Shown piece by piece: positions 23,755-32,516 of a stretch of DNA of 64,000 bases (position 1 is its first letter; every line of letters begins with the position of its first letter). The position numbers were made by a program, and so were the translations under genes. The DNA is taken from assembly GCA_049334165.1 (NCBI GenBank), contig JBEGHD010000002.1. One strand, written 5' to 3'. The notes under the pieces were generated by a model that was not told where the DNA came from, searched no databases, and saw nothing but the letters and a program-made list of their open reading frames with translations. The DNA comes from JBEGHD01 sp049334165 (GTDB lineage Bacteria; Bacteroidota; Bacteroidia; Flavobacteriales_D; Sanyastnellaceae).

Positions 23755-24291
23755 TTGATCTTGAGTCTTTCAAATAGCAACAAAGGTGAGTTCTCGAAAC
23801 TCACTGCCAGCGACTACCGCGAAGTGTTTGACGAATACTACGATGCAATTCGAAATTTCCTTTATTTCAAAACCTACGATGAAGGTGTGGCTGAAGACAT
23901 TGCTCAGGATACTTTTGTGAAACTGTGGGAGAATCGGGCGAAAATTGATCGAACTACGATTAAATCCTATCTTTATACTATTGCGAACAACCTCGCCATT
24001 AACAGCTTAAAGCGTCAGCAGCTGAGATACAAGTTCGAAAACAGCACTTCGAGAAAAGTCGAAAGTCAGTCACCGGAATTCATTGCAGAGATGAAAGAGT
24101 ACGAGGAAAAGGTAAACCTCGTGATTTCTGAAATGACCGAAGGCAGTCGAGAAGTTTTTTTGATGAACAGGATCGAAGGGCTGAAGTACAAAGAGATAGC
24201 AGAGCGAATTGGTATCAGTGTGAAGGCCGTGGAAAAACGGATGAGCAAAGCATTGCAGGTTGTCCGCGATCGACTCGGAGTCAACATTTGA
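23755..24291 (+). CDS. ECF sigma factor of a TonB/FecR signalling locus
   Basis: The product is about 178 residues. Region 2 is at about 20-85 (YYDAIRNFLYFKTYDEGVAEDIAQDTFVKLWE) and region 4 at about 120-170 (REVFLMNRIEGLKYKEIAERIGISVKAVEKRMSKAL). No ATG is available: the frame opens after a stop at 23737 and the likely starts are TTG at 23755 or 23761. It precedes a TonB-dependent receptor by 21 bp, and a FecR-type anti-sigma gene follows 3.6 kb downstream. It presumably transcribes the receptor genes when the receptor is occupied. Confidence 0.92.
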   Translation: MILSLSNSNKGEFSKLTASDYREVFDEYYDAIRNFLYFKTYDEGVAEDIAQDTFVKLWENRAKIDRTTIKSYLYTIANNLAINSLKRQQLRYKFENSTSRKVESQSPEFIAEMKEYEEKVNLVISEMTEGSREVFLMNRIEGLKYKEIAERIGISVKAVEKRMSKALQVVRDRLGVNI

Positions 24292-24312
24292 GGGAAATGT
24301 ACTTATTATACC

Positions 24313-26964
24313 ATGATACTAACTCAACTGCGGATTGTTGTTTTAAGCGCCTTTCTGGCCCTGTGCTTTTTGAGAGTGCATTCTCAGAGCGACACCATTC
24401 TTGTTTCAGTTGAGTTTGAAAATACAAGTCTTCACCAGGCCCTCGATCAATTATCGGAAAAGTACACCATCGATTTTGCCTACGACATCAACTTGCTCAA
24501 AACACTGGAAGCTTCCGGCAACTTCGAGAATAAAAAACTGAGCGAAGTATTAAAAGTCTTGCTCGGTGCTTACGATTTAAATTACGAGCAGATCGGATCA
24601 ACTATCGTAATCTACAACCCAGACCAACCTCCCGGAGGGGGAAAGAAACCCAGCCGATTTGATGTAACCATTACCGGGAAAGTCACAGATGTGTCGAGCG
24701 GAGAGCGGCTGCCCTACGCTTCGATTAGAGTTGTAGGAACCAACAAGCTCGGCTTTGCCAATCAGGATGGCTACTTCACAATTTTCAACCTGCCCAACGA
24801 CACGGCTTTGCTCAGAGTTACCTACATCGGCTACAAGCCCTCACTGCTCAGGGTCACTCCCAACACCGACTTGAAATCGGTCCACATCGAAATGGAATCT
24901 CAAAGTGACGTGCTACCAAGTGCAGAGGTTTATGGCGAGCAGATAAAAGCCATGGAGATAAACCGCGAAATCAGTACGCAGTCGATAAATCCGGCAAAAA
25001 TTAGCCGTGTTCCAAATTTGGGTGAGGCTGACATTTACAAGGCAGTTCAGTTGCTTCCCGGAGTGAATAGCACAGCAGAAAATTCTGGGGGTTTGAACAT
25101 TAGAGGTGGGCAGTCTGACGAGAATCTTATCCTCTACGATGGTTTCACTATTTATCACCAGGATCACTTTTATGGAATTTACAGTGCCTTTAATCCGATG
25201 AGTATCAAAAACATCAGGGTTTACAAAGGAGCCTACGATGTGAAATACGGTGGGCGAAGCTCGGGCGTGCTCGAAATCGAAGGTAGAGACGGCAACATCA
25301 AAAAACCTTCGGTGAAGGTGGGGCTCAATTTGATCAGTACGAATTTCATGGTTGAATCGCCAGTGGTTAAAGAGAAGCTGTCGGTGATGGTGGCGGGAAG
25401 GAGAGCCTACACCGATGTGCTGCAAAGTGAAACCTACAAATCCCTTTTCAATAATCTTTACAACTCAAATATTACTCCGCCCGATCAACAGTCGGTGGAT
25501 GTTTTCAACTCCGAAGGTTCTCCTGACTTCTCTTTTTACGACCTCACTGCAAAACTGAGTTGGAAGCCCACCGAAAAAGATCACGTAACTCTTTCTATGT
25601 ACAGTGGACTGGACCAGTTGCAGCTGGCCTACGAAGAAGAGCTCACAGAAACTTTCTCGATTCGATTTAACGACCAGAGCGAATGGGGAAATACTGGTGT
25701 GGGAGCTTCCTGGTCGCGAAAATGGAATGAAAAATATTACTCAAAATTTATTGCTGGGTTCTCCAGCTATAAAAATGATCTCACAGCCACAGACATTTAC
25801 CTGCGCGAAAACGGAACGGAAGTAGACACCAACTTCTACAGCCACGAAAACGACTTTAGGGATGTGTCGCTGCAGTGGAACAATGAGTATTCTCTACCTA
25901 ATCACGATTTGTCTTTTGGAGCAAACTTGATCTACAACGACCTCGATTACACCTTTGGAACAGAGTTAAATACAGATACAATTCAGGACGAAGGAATGCA
26001 GGCTTCCATCTATCTGCAGGACAAATGGGAGATTTCCGAAAAGACGACTTTCAGACCTGGCGTGCGGCTGACTTACTATGACGTAACCGATGATTTACTT
26101 TTTGAACCGCGAGCAGCTTTTTATCAGGAGGTTCATGAAAAGGTGCGTTTGAAAGCCGCATTTGGGGTTCACTATCAAGTTGTCAAAAGGATATTGCGAC
26201 AGGATATTTACCTGAACACGCCAGACTTGTGGCGTCTGTCAAACAACAACACAATCCCAATTTCTCTCTCCAATCATTTTATCACTGGAGCAACTTGGGA
26301 CCTGGGCAAGTTCGCAATCGATGCAGAACTCTACTACAAAACGATTTTCGGAACTGAGCAAGAGCTGCCCTATGTAGACTCGGGTATCAATGCCGGGCAA
26401 AATTTTGTTTTCGGAGAAGGGGAAGTTTTTGGGCTCGATCTCCTGATTCAAAAGAAAACCGGTAGATACACCGGTTGGATTGCCTATACCTTGAGCAAAG
26501 CCCAAAATAGGTTTAACGAGCTGGCTGACGAAAACTTTATCCCCTCTTCAATCGATCAACTTCACGAACTGAAATGGGTGAACTTCTACAACTGGCGAAA
26601 GTGGGAGTTCTCCGGGGTTTTCACGATTGCTACCGGGAGGCCGTACACACCTCTGCTCGGTACTTACGATCTCGGAACTCCGAACGATGCCATTGCCAAT
26701 TTTGTAGTTTTTGGAGAGGTGAACAGTGCCCGTCTGCCTTCGTTCCACCGACTGGATGTTTCGGTTGCTTACAATTTTGAGATAGGAAAGGGAAGGGCAA
26801 AAGCGGGCGCAACAGTATATAATGTGTACGACAGAATAAATGTGAAGGGCAAAAGGTACTTTGCTGTGCCGGATCCCGACAATGAATTGAGCTTTACTGC
26901 AGGAGAAAGAGATGTGCCCACACTGGGAATCACGCCTTCTGTCTTCCTAAATTTTGAATTTTAA
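24313..26964 (+). CDS. TonB-dependent outer-membrane receptor with STN signalling domain
   Basis: The product is 883 residues. A signal peptide (1-24) is followed by an STN domain at about 28-100 (VSVEFENTSLHQALDQLSEKYTIDFAYD), used in FecA-type receptors to signal to FecR. A carboxypeptidase-like beta domain at about 115-200, a TonB plug at about 215-330 (LLPGVNSTAENSGGLNIRGGQSDENLILYDG) and a beta-barrel to the C-terminus (ending GITPSVFLNFEF) come next. It should import a siderophore or other ligand across the outer membrane. The next gene starts directly at its stop, so the lipoprotein is likely a partner. Confidence 0.94.
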   Translation: MILTQLRIVVLSAFLALCFLRVHSQSDTILVSVEFENTSLHQALDQLSEKYTIDFAYDINLLKTLEASGNFENKKLSEVLKVLLGAYDLNYEQIGSTIVIYNPDQPPGGGKKPSRFDVTITGKVTDVSSGERLPYASIRVVGTNKLGFANQDGYFTIFNLPNDTALLRVTYIGYKPSLLRVTPNTDLKSVHIEMESQSDVLPSAEVYGEQIKAMEINREISTQSINPAKISRVPNLGEADIYKAVQLLPGVNSTAENSGGLNIRGGQSDENLILYDGFTIYHQDHFYGIYSAFNPMSIKNIRVYKGAYDVKYGGRSSGVLEIEGRDGNIKKPSVKVGLNLISTNFMVESPVVKEKLSVMVAGRRAYTDVLQSETYKSLFNNLYNSNITPPDQQSVDVFNSEGSPDFSFYDLTAKLSWKPTEKDHVTLSMYSGLDQLQLAYEEELTETFSIRFNDQSEWGNTGVGASWSRKWNEKYYSKFIAGFSSYKNDLTATDIYLRENGTEVDTNFYSHENDFRDVSLQWNNEYSLPNHDLSFGANLIYNDLDYTFGTELNTDTIQDEGMQASIYLQDKWEISEKTTFRPGVRLTYYDVTDDLLFEPRAAFYQEVHEKVRLKAAFGVHYQVVKRILRQDIYLNTPDLWRLSNNNTIPISLSNHFITGATWDLGKFAIDAELYYKTIFGTEQELPYVDSGINAGQNFVFGEGEVFGLDLLIQKKTGRYTGWIAYTLSKAQNRFNELADENFIPSSIDQLHELKWVNFYNWRKWEFSGVFTIATGRPYTPLLGTYDLGTPNDAIANFVVFGEVNSARLPSFHRLDVSVAYNFEIGKGRAKAGATVYNVYDRINVKGKRYFAVPDPDNELSFTAGERDVPTLGITPSVFLNFEF

Positions 26965-27747
26965 ATGATGAAAAAAGCTTTTCTAATAGCTCTACTATTT
27001 ATTGGTCTTTTGGGTTGCGAAAGGGATCCCGATATCCACGAACAGTGGGAGAAGGTGATTGCCGTTGAGGCCATGCTCACTGTAGGTCAGGAAGTGCATG
27101 ACATCCGACTGAAACACCTCGAAAATGGAGACTTCTCTGCGGAGGCCATCCCAATCTCAGATGCTCATGTTTTGCTCTCGACACCGGACAGCACATATGC
27201 GCTCAACTACAATTCTCAAACTGAATCTTACCAAAAAGAGGGTCTTCTGGTAGAGGCTTCCACAACTTATCATCTCAAAATTGAATACCGCGATCAGATT
27301 CTGGAATCCACTACAACGACCCCACCGGAGCTTCAACTACAAACCAGTTCGGAACCATTTTATGACATAGATCCCGATGCTCCAGACACTACCGTGATGA
27401 AGGTGTGGTGGAACAGTATTCCTTCGAGCCACTACATTTTGCATTTAAGATCGCTAGAGGAAGACCCCGAGCCAATTTTCTTTCAGGAAGATTATCCGGG
27501 GTTCAACGAGCTGCATTTCGAACCCACCACGGACAATTCATTCGCAATGAAAGTTTCGGAGCTGGAGTACTACGGTTGGCATCAACTCGATGTGGTAGCG
27601 GTAAACGAGAAGTACACCGCAATTTACGATTACAATACCCAGGGAGATCAAAATATCCTGGAGCAAGGGCCCAGCAACATCGAAAACGGCTATGGCTTTT
27701 TCACAGGTGTGTCATGTAGTCATCTTAAATTCTACGTTATGCAATGA
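26965..27747 (+). CDS. DUF4249-like lipoprotein, receptor partner
   Basis: The product is 260 residues, starting with no gap after the receptor stop. The signal ends in LLGC at residue 18. The body is beta-rich with an N-terminal part (VIAVEAMLTVGQEVHDIRLKH, then ISDAHVLLSTPD) like the DUF4249 lipoproteins that accompany TonB receptors in Bacteroidota. The C-terminal part has WHQLDVVAVNEKYTAIYDY. It probably sits on the outer membrane and works with the receptor in ligand capture. The ligand cannot be told from sequence. Confidence 0.8.
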   Translation: MMKKAFLIALLFIGLLGCERDPDIHEQWEKVIAVEAMLTVGQEVHDIRLKHLENGDFSAEAIPISDAHVLLSTPDSTYALNYNSQTESYQKEGLLVEASTTYHLKIEYRDQILESTTTTPPELQLQTSSEPFYDIDPDAPDTTVMKVWWNSIPSSHYILHLRSLEEDPEPIFFQEDYPGFNELHFEPTTDNSFAMKVSELEYYGWHQLDVVAVNEKYTAIYDYNTQGDQNILEQGPSNIENGYGFFTGVSCSHLKFYVMQ

Positions 27748-27900
27748 TTTGCAGGTAGGGACAAATGACTAAATCTTGTACCTTTTGCGAGTGCGAGATA
27801 ATTTTCTTCAAAAATTTTCAATTTGAAGATGGGGTTATCTCAAACGAGTGTGTAAGAGCAAGACTTTTCGAAACTGAATTGAAAAACAAAACCAGCCTGC

Positions 27901-28752
27901 GTGCTGAGAAAAAACTTTAGAGTGGACAAATTCAATGAAATCATAAGCAATTGGGAGGTTCCCAGAGCTCAAAGCAAAGAGCAAGCCTGGGAAGAGCTGC
28001 AGCAAAAAGTGAACCTGCAAGAAAGTGCTGATGAAAAGAAAGTGATCCCGATTTGGAAAAAACTGGCAGTGCCGGTTGCCGCAGCAGCATCTATTGCTCT
28101 CCTATTGTGGTTTGTTTTAATGCCAAATGCAGAGATGGTCAATCACGTAACTCTTGCTGGTGACCATTCAGAAATAGAGCTGCCTGACGGTTCGAAGGTA
28201 ATTTTGAATGCATCCTCTACACTCGAGTACGACAAAGCGAGCTGGAACGAAAACCGTGAGCTGACCATTACTGGAGAAGCATTTTTTGAAGTTCAAAATG
28301 GCTCCAAATTCACGGTGAAAACTGAGAGTGGAAATGTCAGTGTATTGGGGACCAGCTTCAATGTGTTCAATCGAAACGATATTTTGGAAGTGGCCTGCTT
28401 CACTGGAAAAGTTCAGGTAGATTGTTCAGCCGGAAGTAAGACCATAGAACCTGGTCAGTGTGCTGTTTCAGATGCTGTGAAAATGCATTTGACGGATTTC
28501 AATCCAGCTCAAAAAGATTGGAGAACCGGACACTACTCATACGATGGTGCCCCTCTCGGTAGAGTTCTAAATGAAGTTGCTCTACAATACAACTTGGATA
28601 TTAAATACGATGATAAAGTTGATCGTCAATTCTACGGATCATTCCGAGTGAGTGACGACAACAGCAAAGAAATTCTTTCAATTATTTGCAAAGCCATGTC
28701 TCTTGACTATGACTTTGTGAATGCGCAAACTGTTGTTATTACAGAGAAGTAG
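27901..28752 (+). CDS. FecR-type anti-sigma/sigma-regulator
   Basis: The product is 283 residues from GTG at 27901 (GTG at 27922 is also possible; there is no ATG). The cytoplasmic N-terminal 50 residues are followed by one membrane helix (KKLAVPVAAAASIALLLWFV). The periplasmic FecR domain (SEIELPDGSKVILNASSTLEYD and ELTITGEAFFEVQ) and a C-terminal DUF4974-like domain (GAPLGRVLNEVALQYNLDIKYD) come next. It senses the occupied STN receptor and releases the ECF sigma factor. It lies last in the locus, 153 bp after the lipoprotein gene, whereas it usually follows the sigma gene. Confidence 0.93.
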   Translation: MLRKNFRVDKFNEIISNWEVPRAQSKEQAWEELQQKVNLQESADEKKVIPIWKKLAVPVAAAASIALLLWFVLMPNAEMVNHVTLAGDHSEIELPDGSKVILNASSTLEYDKASWNENRELTITGEAFFEVQNGSKFTVKTESGNVSVLGTSFNVFNRNDILEVACFTGKVQVDCSAGSKTIEPGQCAVSDAVKMHLTDFNPAQKDWRTGHYSYDGAPLGRVLNEVALQYNLDIKYDDKVDRQFYGSFRVSDDNSKEILSIICKAMSLDYDFVNAQTVVITEK

Positions 28753-28874
28753 TCAGTTAAAATCTGTTAAGGATAAATTGGCAAGCAACAAAGTGAAAGA
28801 ATGTGAGTTTATTAAGGAGAAGTTTTCACAACGAAGATTGGAAAGCTTTTACTGGGAAGAATGAAGTGAAGTTG

Positions 28875-28997
28875 TAATTTTGTCGCGGAAGTAATTTACC
28901 AAAGAAGTAACCCGTTCTGGGTTACATGATAAATAGTATAGTTAGTTTTAGTTAAGGTTTAGAGCAGTCCTGGGAAACGTCCCGGGACTGTTTTTTT
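28875..28997 (+). ncRNA. Candidate small RNA between fecR and queA
   Basis: A TAATTTTG sequence at 28875-28882 fits the Bacteroidota -7 box. It is followed by hairpin GTAACCC-GTTCT-GGGTTAC (28907-28925), an AU-rich single-stranded stretch, and a strong terminator ending at 28997. The resulting transcript would be about 110 nt. No convincing -33 box is seen, so it may equally be the 3' UTR of the fecR transcript. Confidence 0.35.
28965..28997 (+). terminator. Intrinsic terminator
   Basis: CAGTCCTGGGA, loop AACG, TCCCGGGACTG, then seven T. It ends the fecR or candidate small RNA transcript. Confidence 0.85.
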
Positions 28998-29030
28998 GTG
29001 GTAGGCTGAGTTAGGTCAAAAGCACATCAC

Positions 29031-29038
29031 TACTTTTG
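29031..29038 (+). promoter_or_regulatory. -7 promoter box of queA
   Basis: TACTTTTG matches the Bacteroidota -7 consensus TAnnTTTG. It lies 4 bp before the queA ATG, so the mRNA would have almost no leader. Confidence 0.55.
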
Positions 29039-29042
29039 CACC

Positions 29043-30266
29043 ATGAGTTCTCCTAAAGACCTGCGCATAGAAGATTTTACCTACGAGTTGCCCGAAGAGC
29101 GGATTGCAACTTTTCCTCTCGAGAAGAGAGATGACGCCAAGCTGCTCGTGTACAAAAACGGTGAGCCAGGAGCGGATAATTTCTCAAACCTTCACCAGCA
29201 TCTTCCCAAAGGCACACAGCTCGTGATCAACGATACGCGGGTGGTCAACGCAAGACTGATTTTCAAAAAGGAAACCGGTGGCAAGGTAGAAGTGTTTTGC
29301 CTCAACCCCGACCCCAGCGAGGGCGATGTGAGCAATGCATTTGAAAAGCGCGGAAGCGTGAGATGGGAAGCACTCGTTGGTGGAGCTAAAAAGTGGAAAT
29401 CAGGGCCGCTTGTGCTAAAAGGTGAAACGAGCGAAGGAGAAATTGAAATGCAGGCTGAAAAAGTGGAAAACCGCGAAGGTCGGTTTGTACTGGATTTCTC
29501 CTGGGCACCGGAGAATCTTTCGTTTGCAGAAGTTCTCTCGAAACTTGGCAACCTTCCGCTGCCTCCTTACCTCAAGAGAGAAGCAGAGAAAGCAGACCTC
29601 GAACGATATCAAACGGTGTTCGCCAATCGAGAAGGATCTGTGGCTGCGCCAACCGCTAGCTTGCATTTTACACCTGAGGTGTTTGAGCAGCTCGACCAAA
29701 AAAGAATCCAGCGCCAGGTTTTCACACTCCACGTTGGTGCGGGCACGTTTAAGCCAGTGTCTGCCGAGAAAATGGCCGATCACGAAATGCACTACGAGCA
29801 TTTTGAGGTCAGTAAAACTTTTCTGGAAAATGTGCTTAAAAATGTCCACAATCCGATTGTTACCGTGGGAACGACTTCGCTGCGAACGTTGGAGAGCCTT
29901 TACTGGCTTGCCGCGAAAATAGAAAGCTGTAATCTCAAACCAGGAGAGTTAGTGGTCAATCAGTGGGATCCTTACGAGCTCGATGCTGAGCTGAGTGTGA
30001 AAAGATGCCTGGAGATCCTAATCGATTTCTGTAGTAAACATCAGGTTGATGTACTTCTCGGGAAGACTCAGCTGCTCATTGCACCGGGCTACTCATTCAA
30101 ATTTGCCAATGGACTCATCACAAATTTTCACCAACCAAACAGCACTTTGCTTTTGCTTGTGGCTGCCTTTGTGGGAGAAGATTGGAAGAAGATCTACGAC
30201 TTCGCTCTCTCAAACGAATTTCGATTCTTGAGCTACGGTGACGGTTCGCTCTTATGGAGAAAATGA
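29043..30266 (+). CDS. queA: S-adenosylmethionine:tRNA ribosyltransferase-isomerase
   Basis: The product is 407 residues. It transfers and isomerises the ribosyl group of SAM onto preQ1-tRNA to make epoxyqueuosine. Family motifs are seen at the start (EDFTYELPEERIATFPLEKRDDAKLLVY), at THLVINDTRVVNARLIF-like residues 55-75, at GTFKPVSAEKMADHEMHYEHF (about 235-255), and near the end (GLITNFHQPNSTLLLLVAAFVG). It is longer than the 340-350 residue enterobacterial form, as in one Bacteroidota subgroup. It is monocistronic, between a terminator upstream and a bidirectional terminator downstream. Confidence 0.95.
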   Translation: MSSPKDLRIEDFTYELPEERIATFPLEKRDDAKLLVYKNGEPGADNFSNLHQHLPKGTQLVINDTRVVNARLIFKKETGGKVEVFCLNPDPSEGDVSNAFEKRGSVRWEALVGGAKKWKSGPLVLKGETSEGEIEMQAEKVENREGRFVLDFSWAPENLSFAEVLSKLGNLPLPPYLKREAEKADLERYQTVFANREGSVAAPTASLHFTPEVFEQLDQKRIQRQVFTLHVGAGTFKPVSAEKMADHEMHYEHFEVSKTFLENVLKNVHNPIVTVGTTSLRTLESLYWLAAKIESCNLKPGELVVNQWDPYELDAELSVKRCLEILIDFCSKHQVDVLLGKTQLLIAPGYSFKFANGLITNFHQPNSTLLLLVAAFVGEDWKKIYDFALSNEFRFLSYGDGSLLWRK

Positions 30267-30312
30267 AAGAGCCGTAGATCCTGAAACGAGTTCAGGATGA
30301 CTACGGCTTTTC
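30267..30312. terminator. Bidirectional terminator between queA and ppiD
   Basis: AAGAGCCGTAG and CTACGGCTTTT enclose a second perfect stem, ATCCTGAA-ACGAG-TTCAGGAT. The inner stem looks like a common Bacteroidota dispersed palindrome built into the terminator. Confidence 0.8.
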
Positions 30313-30334
30313 TGAAGATTATTAGATCAGTCTC

Positions 30335-32395
30335 TTAGTACTGATACGTTCTGTTTTCGATTTCAACAGCTTCTTTCATTCCATTGAAAACACGCATAGC
30401 GCTTGAAGAAAGGCCTCTGTTGAGCTGTTCTTTTTCACTTGCGTAAGTTTCCTTTTCAGCTGGCTGCGATGGCTCATTAGTTGGAGCAATCACGTAAATT
30501 CCAGCTTCACCAACGATTGGGTAAGACATTTTGCCTTTCTCAATGGCAAATGCCATCCCGATCACTTTCGGTTCGTTGTTGCCACCACCAGGAATGTTGT
30601 TTCTATTCATGTTGATGCTGGTGGCCGTTTTCACGGTTTCGTTCACGTTGTCGGCAACCTCCTGAAGATTTGCTCCTTCGACCATTTTCTCTTCATAAAG
30701 CTCTGCTTTCTTCTCCTTGATCACTTCGGCTCTCATCTCTTCTTGCACATTTTCGAATGGAGGTACTCCTTCTTCCTTGATCTTCGTCAAAACTGCCAGG
30801 ATGTAGCTGTCATCAATGGCGATTGGGTTTGAAACCGCACCTTTTTTCTCAGCGTTGAACGCCCATGAAACAACAGGGCCAGCGTTCGAAAGACCACCTG
30901 GCAGGTTGTTTTGCTTTGGTCCGATGTCTTCTGCTGTTCTCAAGTTGTAACCGAGCGTGTCGGCTGCGTTTCTGAAATCTTCAGGAGAGTTGTACAGCAA
31001 AGAGAATTCGTTGGCTTCTTTGAAAGCCTCTTTCATTGTTTTCCCCGATGGAGAAATTGGTCTAGAGATTTCAGCGAGGCTCACTTCTTCTTCTGTTCTC
31101 TTGTCGTCAACCATGATGAGGTGAACGCCAAACTGCGTTTCGGCAATTCCCATTTTACCAACTTCGGTATTGAAAGCCACTTCCTGGAATGGAGCTACCA
31201 TTCGTCCTTCACCGAACCATCCGAGATCACCACCTTTTTGTGCCGAACCATCTTCGGAGTACTGTCTCGCCATATCGGCAAAGTTGTCGTCTTTTTTGAT
31301 AACCTTTTCAAGGCTGTCGATGCGTGATCTTAGCTCTTCCATGTCTTTGCCTGGGCCAGACTTAAGAAGGATATGACTTGCTTTTACTTCCGTTACTTCA
31401 CCGCTTTCAAGCACTTTTGCGATTTTGTAGTTGCCATTTTCGATAAATGGTCCCACAACGGTTCCCACGCTTGCATTCATAATGAGAGAATCTTGCGCTC
31501 CTGTGATGTCGCCCTGACGGTATTTTCTCGGAGTAAATCGGTTGACTCTGCTGTTGTTTACTACATAAAGTGAATCGTCTTCAGCTTCAGAAAATTCGCT
31601 TTTCATATCCGCGAGCTCTTTGCGAATAGCAGCACTGTCTTCTGCCGTTGGAGTTACCTCAAAAGTGATGTAATCGAAACTGCGGGTGTTTTCCTGCTTG
31701 TACTTGTCTTCGTTCTTGTGAGCGTTGTAGTATTTTCTTACATCGCTTTCTTCAACGGTGACTACTGAGTCTGGAATGGCGTTAAATCGCTTCAAAACAA
31801 AATCGAAAGAGACCGTTTTGTTTTGCATCACGTAGTTGTTCTTCGCTTCCAGAGAGTTGGCGTAAAGGCCTTTATTCACAAGCTCGTTGAACTTTTCGCG
31901 CTTTCTGTTTTGGATGATGAATTCCTTGTAGCCTTCCCAGGTAGCTCTTCTACCTTGATACATCTGAGCAAACATTTGGCGTTGCTGTTGAATTTTTTGC
32001 GGGTTAGGCTGATTCTGGTAAAAAGTTCTGCTTACGTAAGGCGAGATATTTTCACCGAAGCGAATGTCGTCAAACTCTTCTTTTGTTACCTGAAGTCCGA
32101 GGTCTTCGAAGTTATCTGAGAGCAATCTACGCTCTACAAGGTCGTTCCAGGTGTCGTTTGCCAAAGCATCATTGTTGCTCTGGTAAGAGAAAAGGTCTCC
32201 TCTTTTTTGAGATTGACGCTGAAATTCCATCGCTGAAACTTCTTCACCGGCAATAGAGCCAAAAGATTGCGTTGCACGTGTTTGGCCAAGAAGGGCCAGC
32301 ACAGCGTCATAAGGGATGAGAAAGCCGAGCATTCCCAAACCGATCATAATGAAAAGCAGTTTTCTTCTCTTCCTGATTTTATCGATCATCGCCAT
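30335..32395 (-). CDS. PpiD/SurA-type membrane-anchored peptidyl-prolyl isomerase
   Basis: The product is 686 residues. One N-terminal membrane helix (RKLLFIMIGLGMLGFLIPYDAVLALLG) is followed by a SurA-N-like helical chaperone domain to about 330 and a parvulin domain at about 335-430 (VKASHILLKSGPGKDMEELRSRID, then DLGWFGEGRMVAPFQEVAFNTEVG). A second, degenerate parvulin-like region and a C-terminal helical part complete it. It assists folding of proteins leaving the Sec translocon. It is last of the ssb-to-ppiD gene train and convergent with queA. Confidence 0.9.
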   Translation of the reverse strand: MAMIDKIRKRRKLLFIMIGLGMLGFLIPYDAVLALLGQTRATQSFGSIAGEEVSAMEFQRQSQKRGDLFSYQSNNDALANDTWNDLVERRLLSDNFEDLGLQVTKEEFDDIRFGENISPYVSRTFYQNQPNPQKIQQQRQMFAQMYQGRRATWEGYKEFIIQNRKREKFNELVNKGLYANSLEAKNNYVMQNKTVSFDFVLKRFNAIPDSVVTVEESDVRKYYNAHKNEDKYKQENTRSFDYITFEVTPTAEDSAAIRKELADMKSEFSEAEDDSLYVVNNSRVNRFTPRKYRQGDITGAQDSLIMNASVGTVVGPFIENGNYKIAKVLESGEVTEVKASHILLKSGPGKDMEELRSRIDSLEKVIKKDDNFADMARQYSEDGSAQKGGDLGWFGEGRMVAPFQEVAFNTEVGKMGIAETQFGVHLIMVDDKRTEEEVSLAEISRPISPSGKTMKEAFKEANEFSLLYNSPEDFRNAADTLGYNLRTAEDIGPKQNNLPGGLSNAGPVVSWAFNAEKKGAVSNPIAIDDSYILAVLTKIKEEGVPPFENVQEEMRAEVIKEKKAELYEEKMVEGANLQEVADNVNETVKTATSINMNRNNIPGGGNNEPKVIGMAFAIEKGKMSYPIVGEAGIYVIAPTNEPSQPAEKETYASEKEQLNRGLSSSAMRVFNGMKEAVEIENRTYQY

Positions 32396-32516
32396 TTTCC
32401 GAAAGCTTTAAAAATTAAGGTTGCGAATATACAATTGTAAAATGATTTTTGAAAGGCCTTGATTCGCATTGAGTCAGTGCATTACGCAAAGAGTTTGGAT
32501 AAAGTTTTTGCTATTG

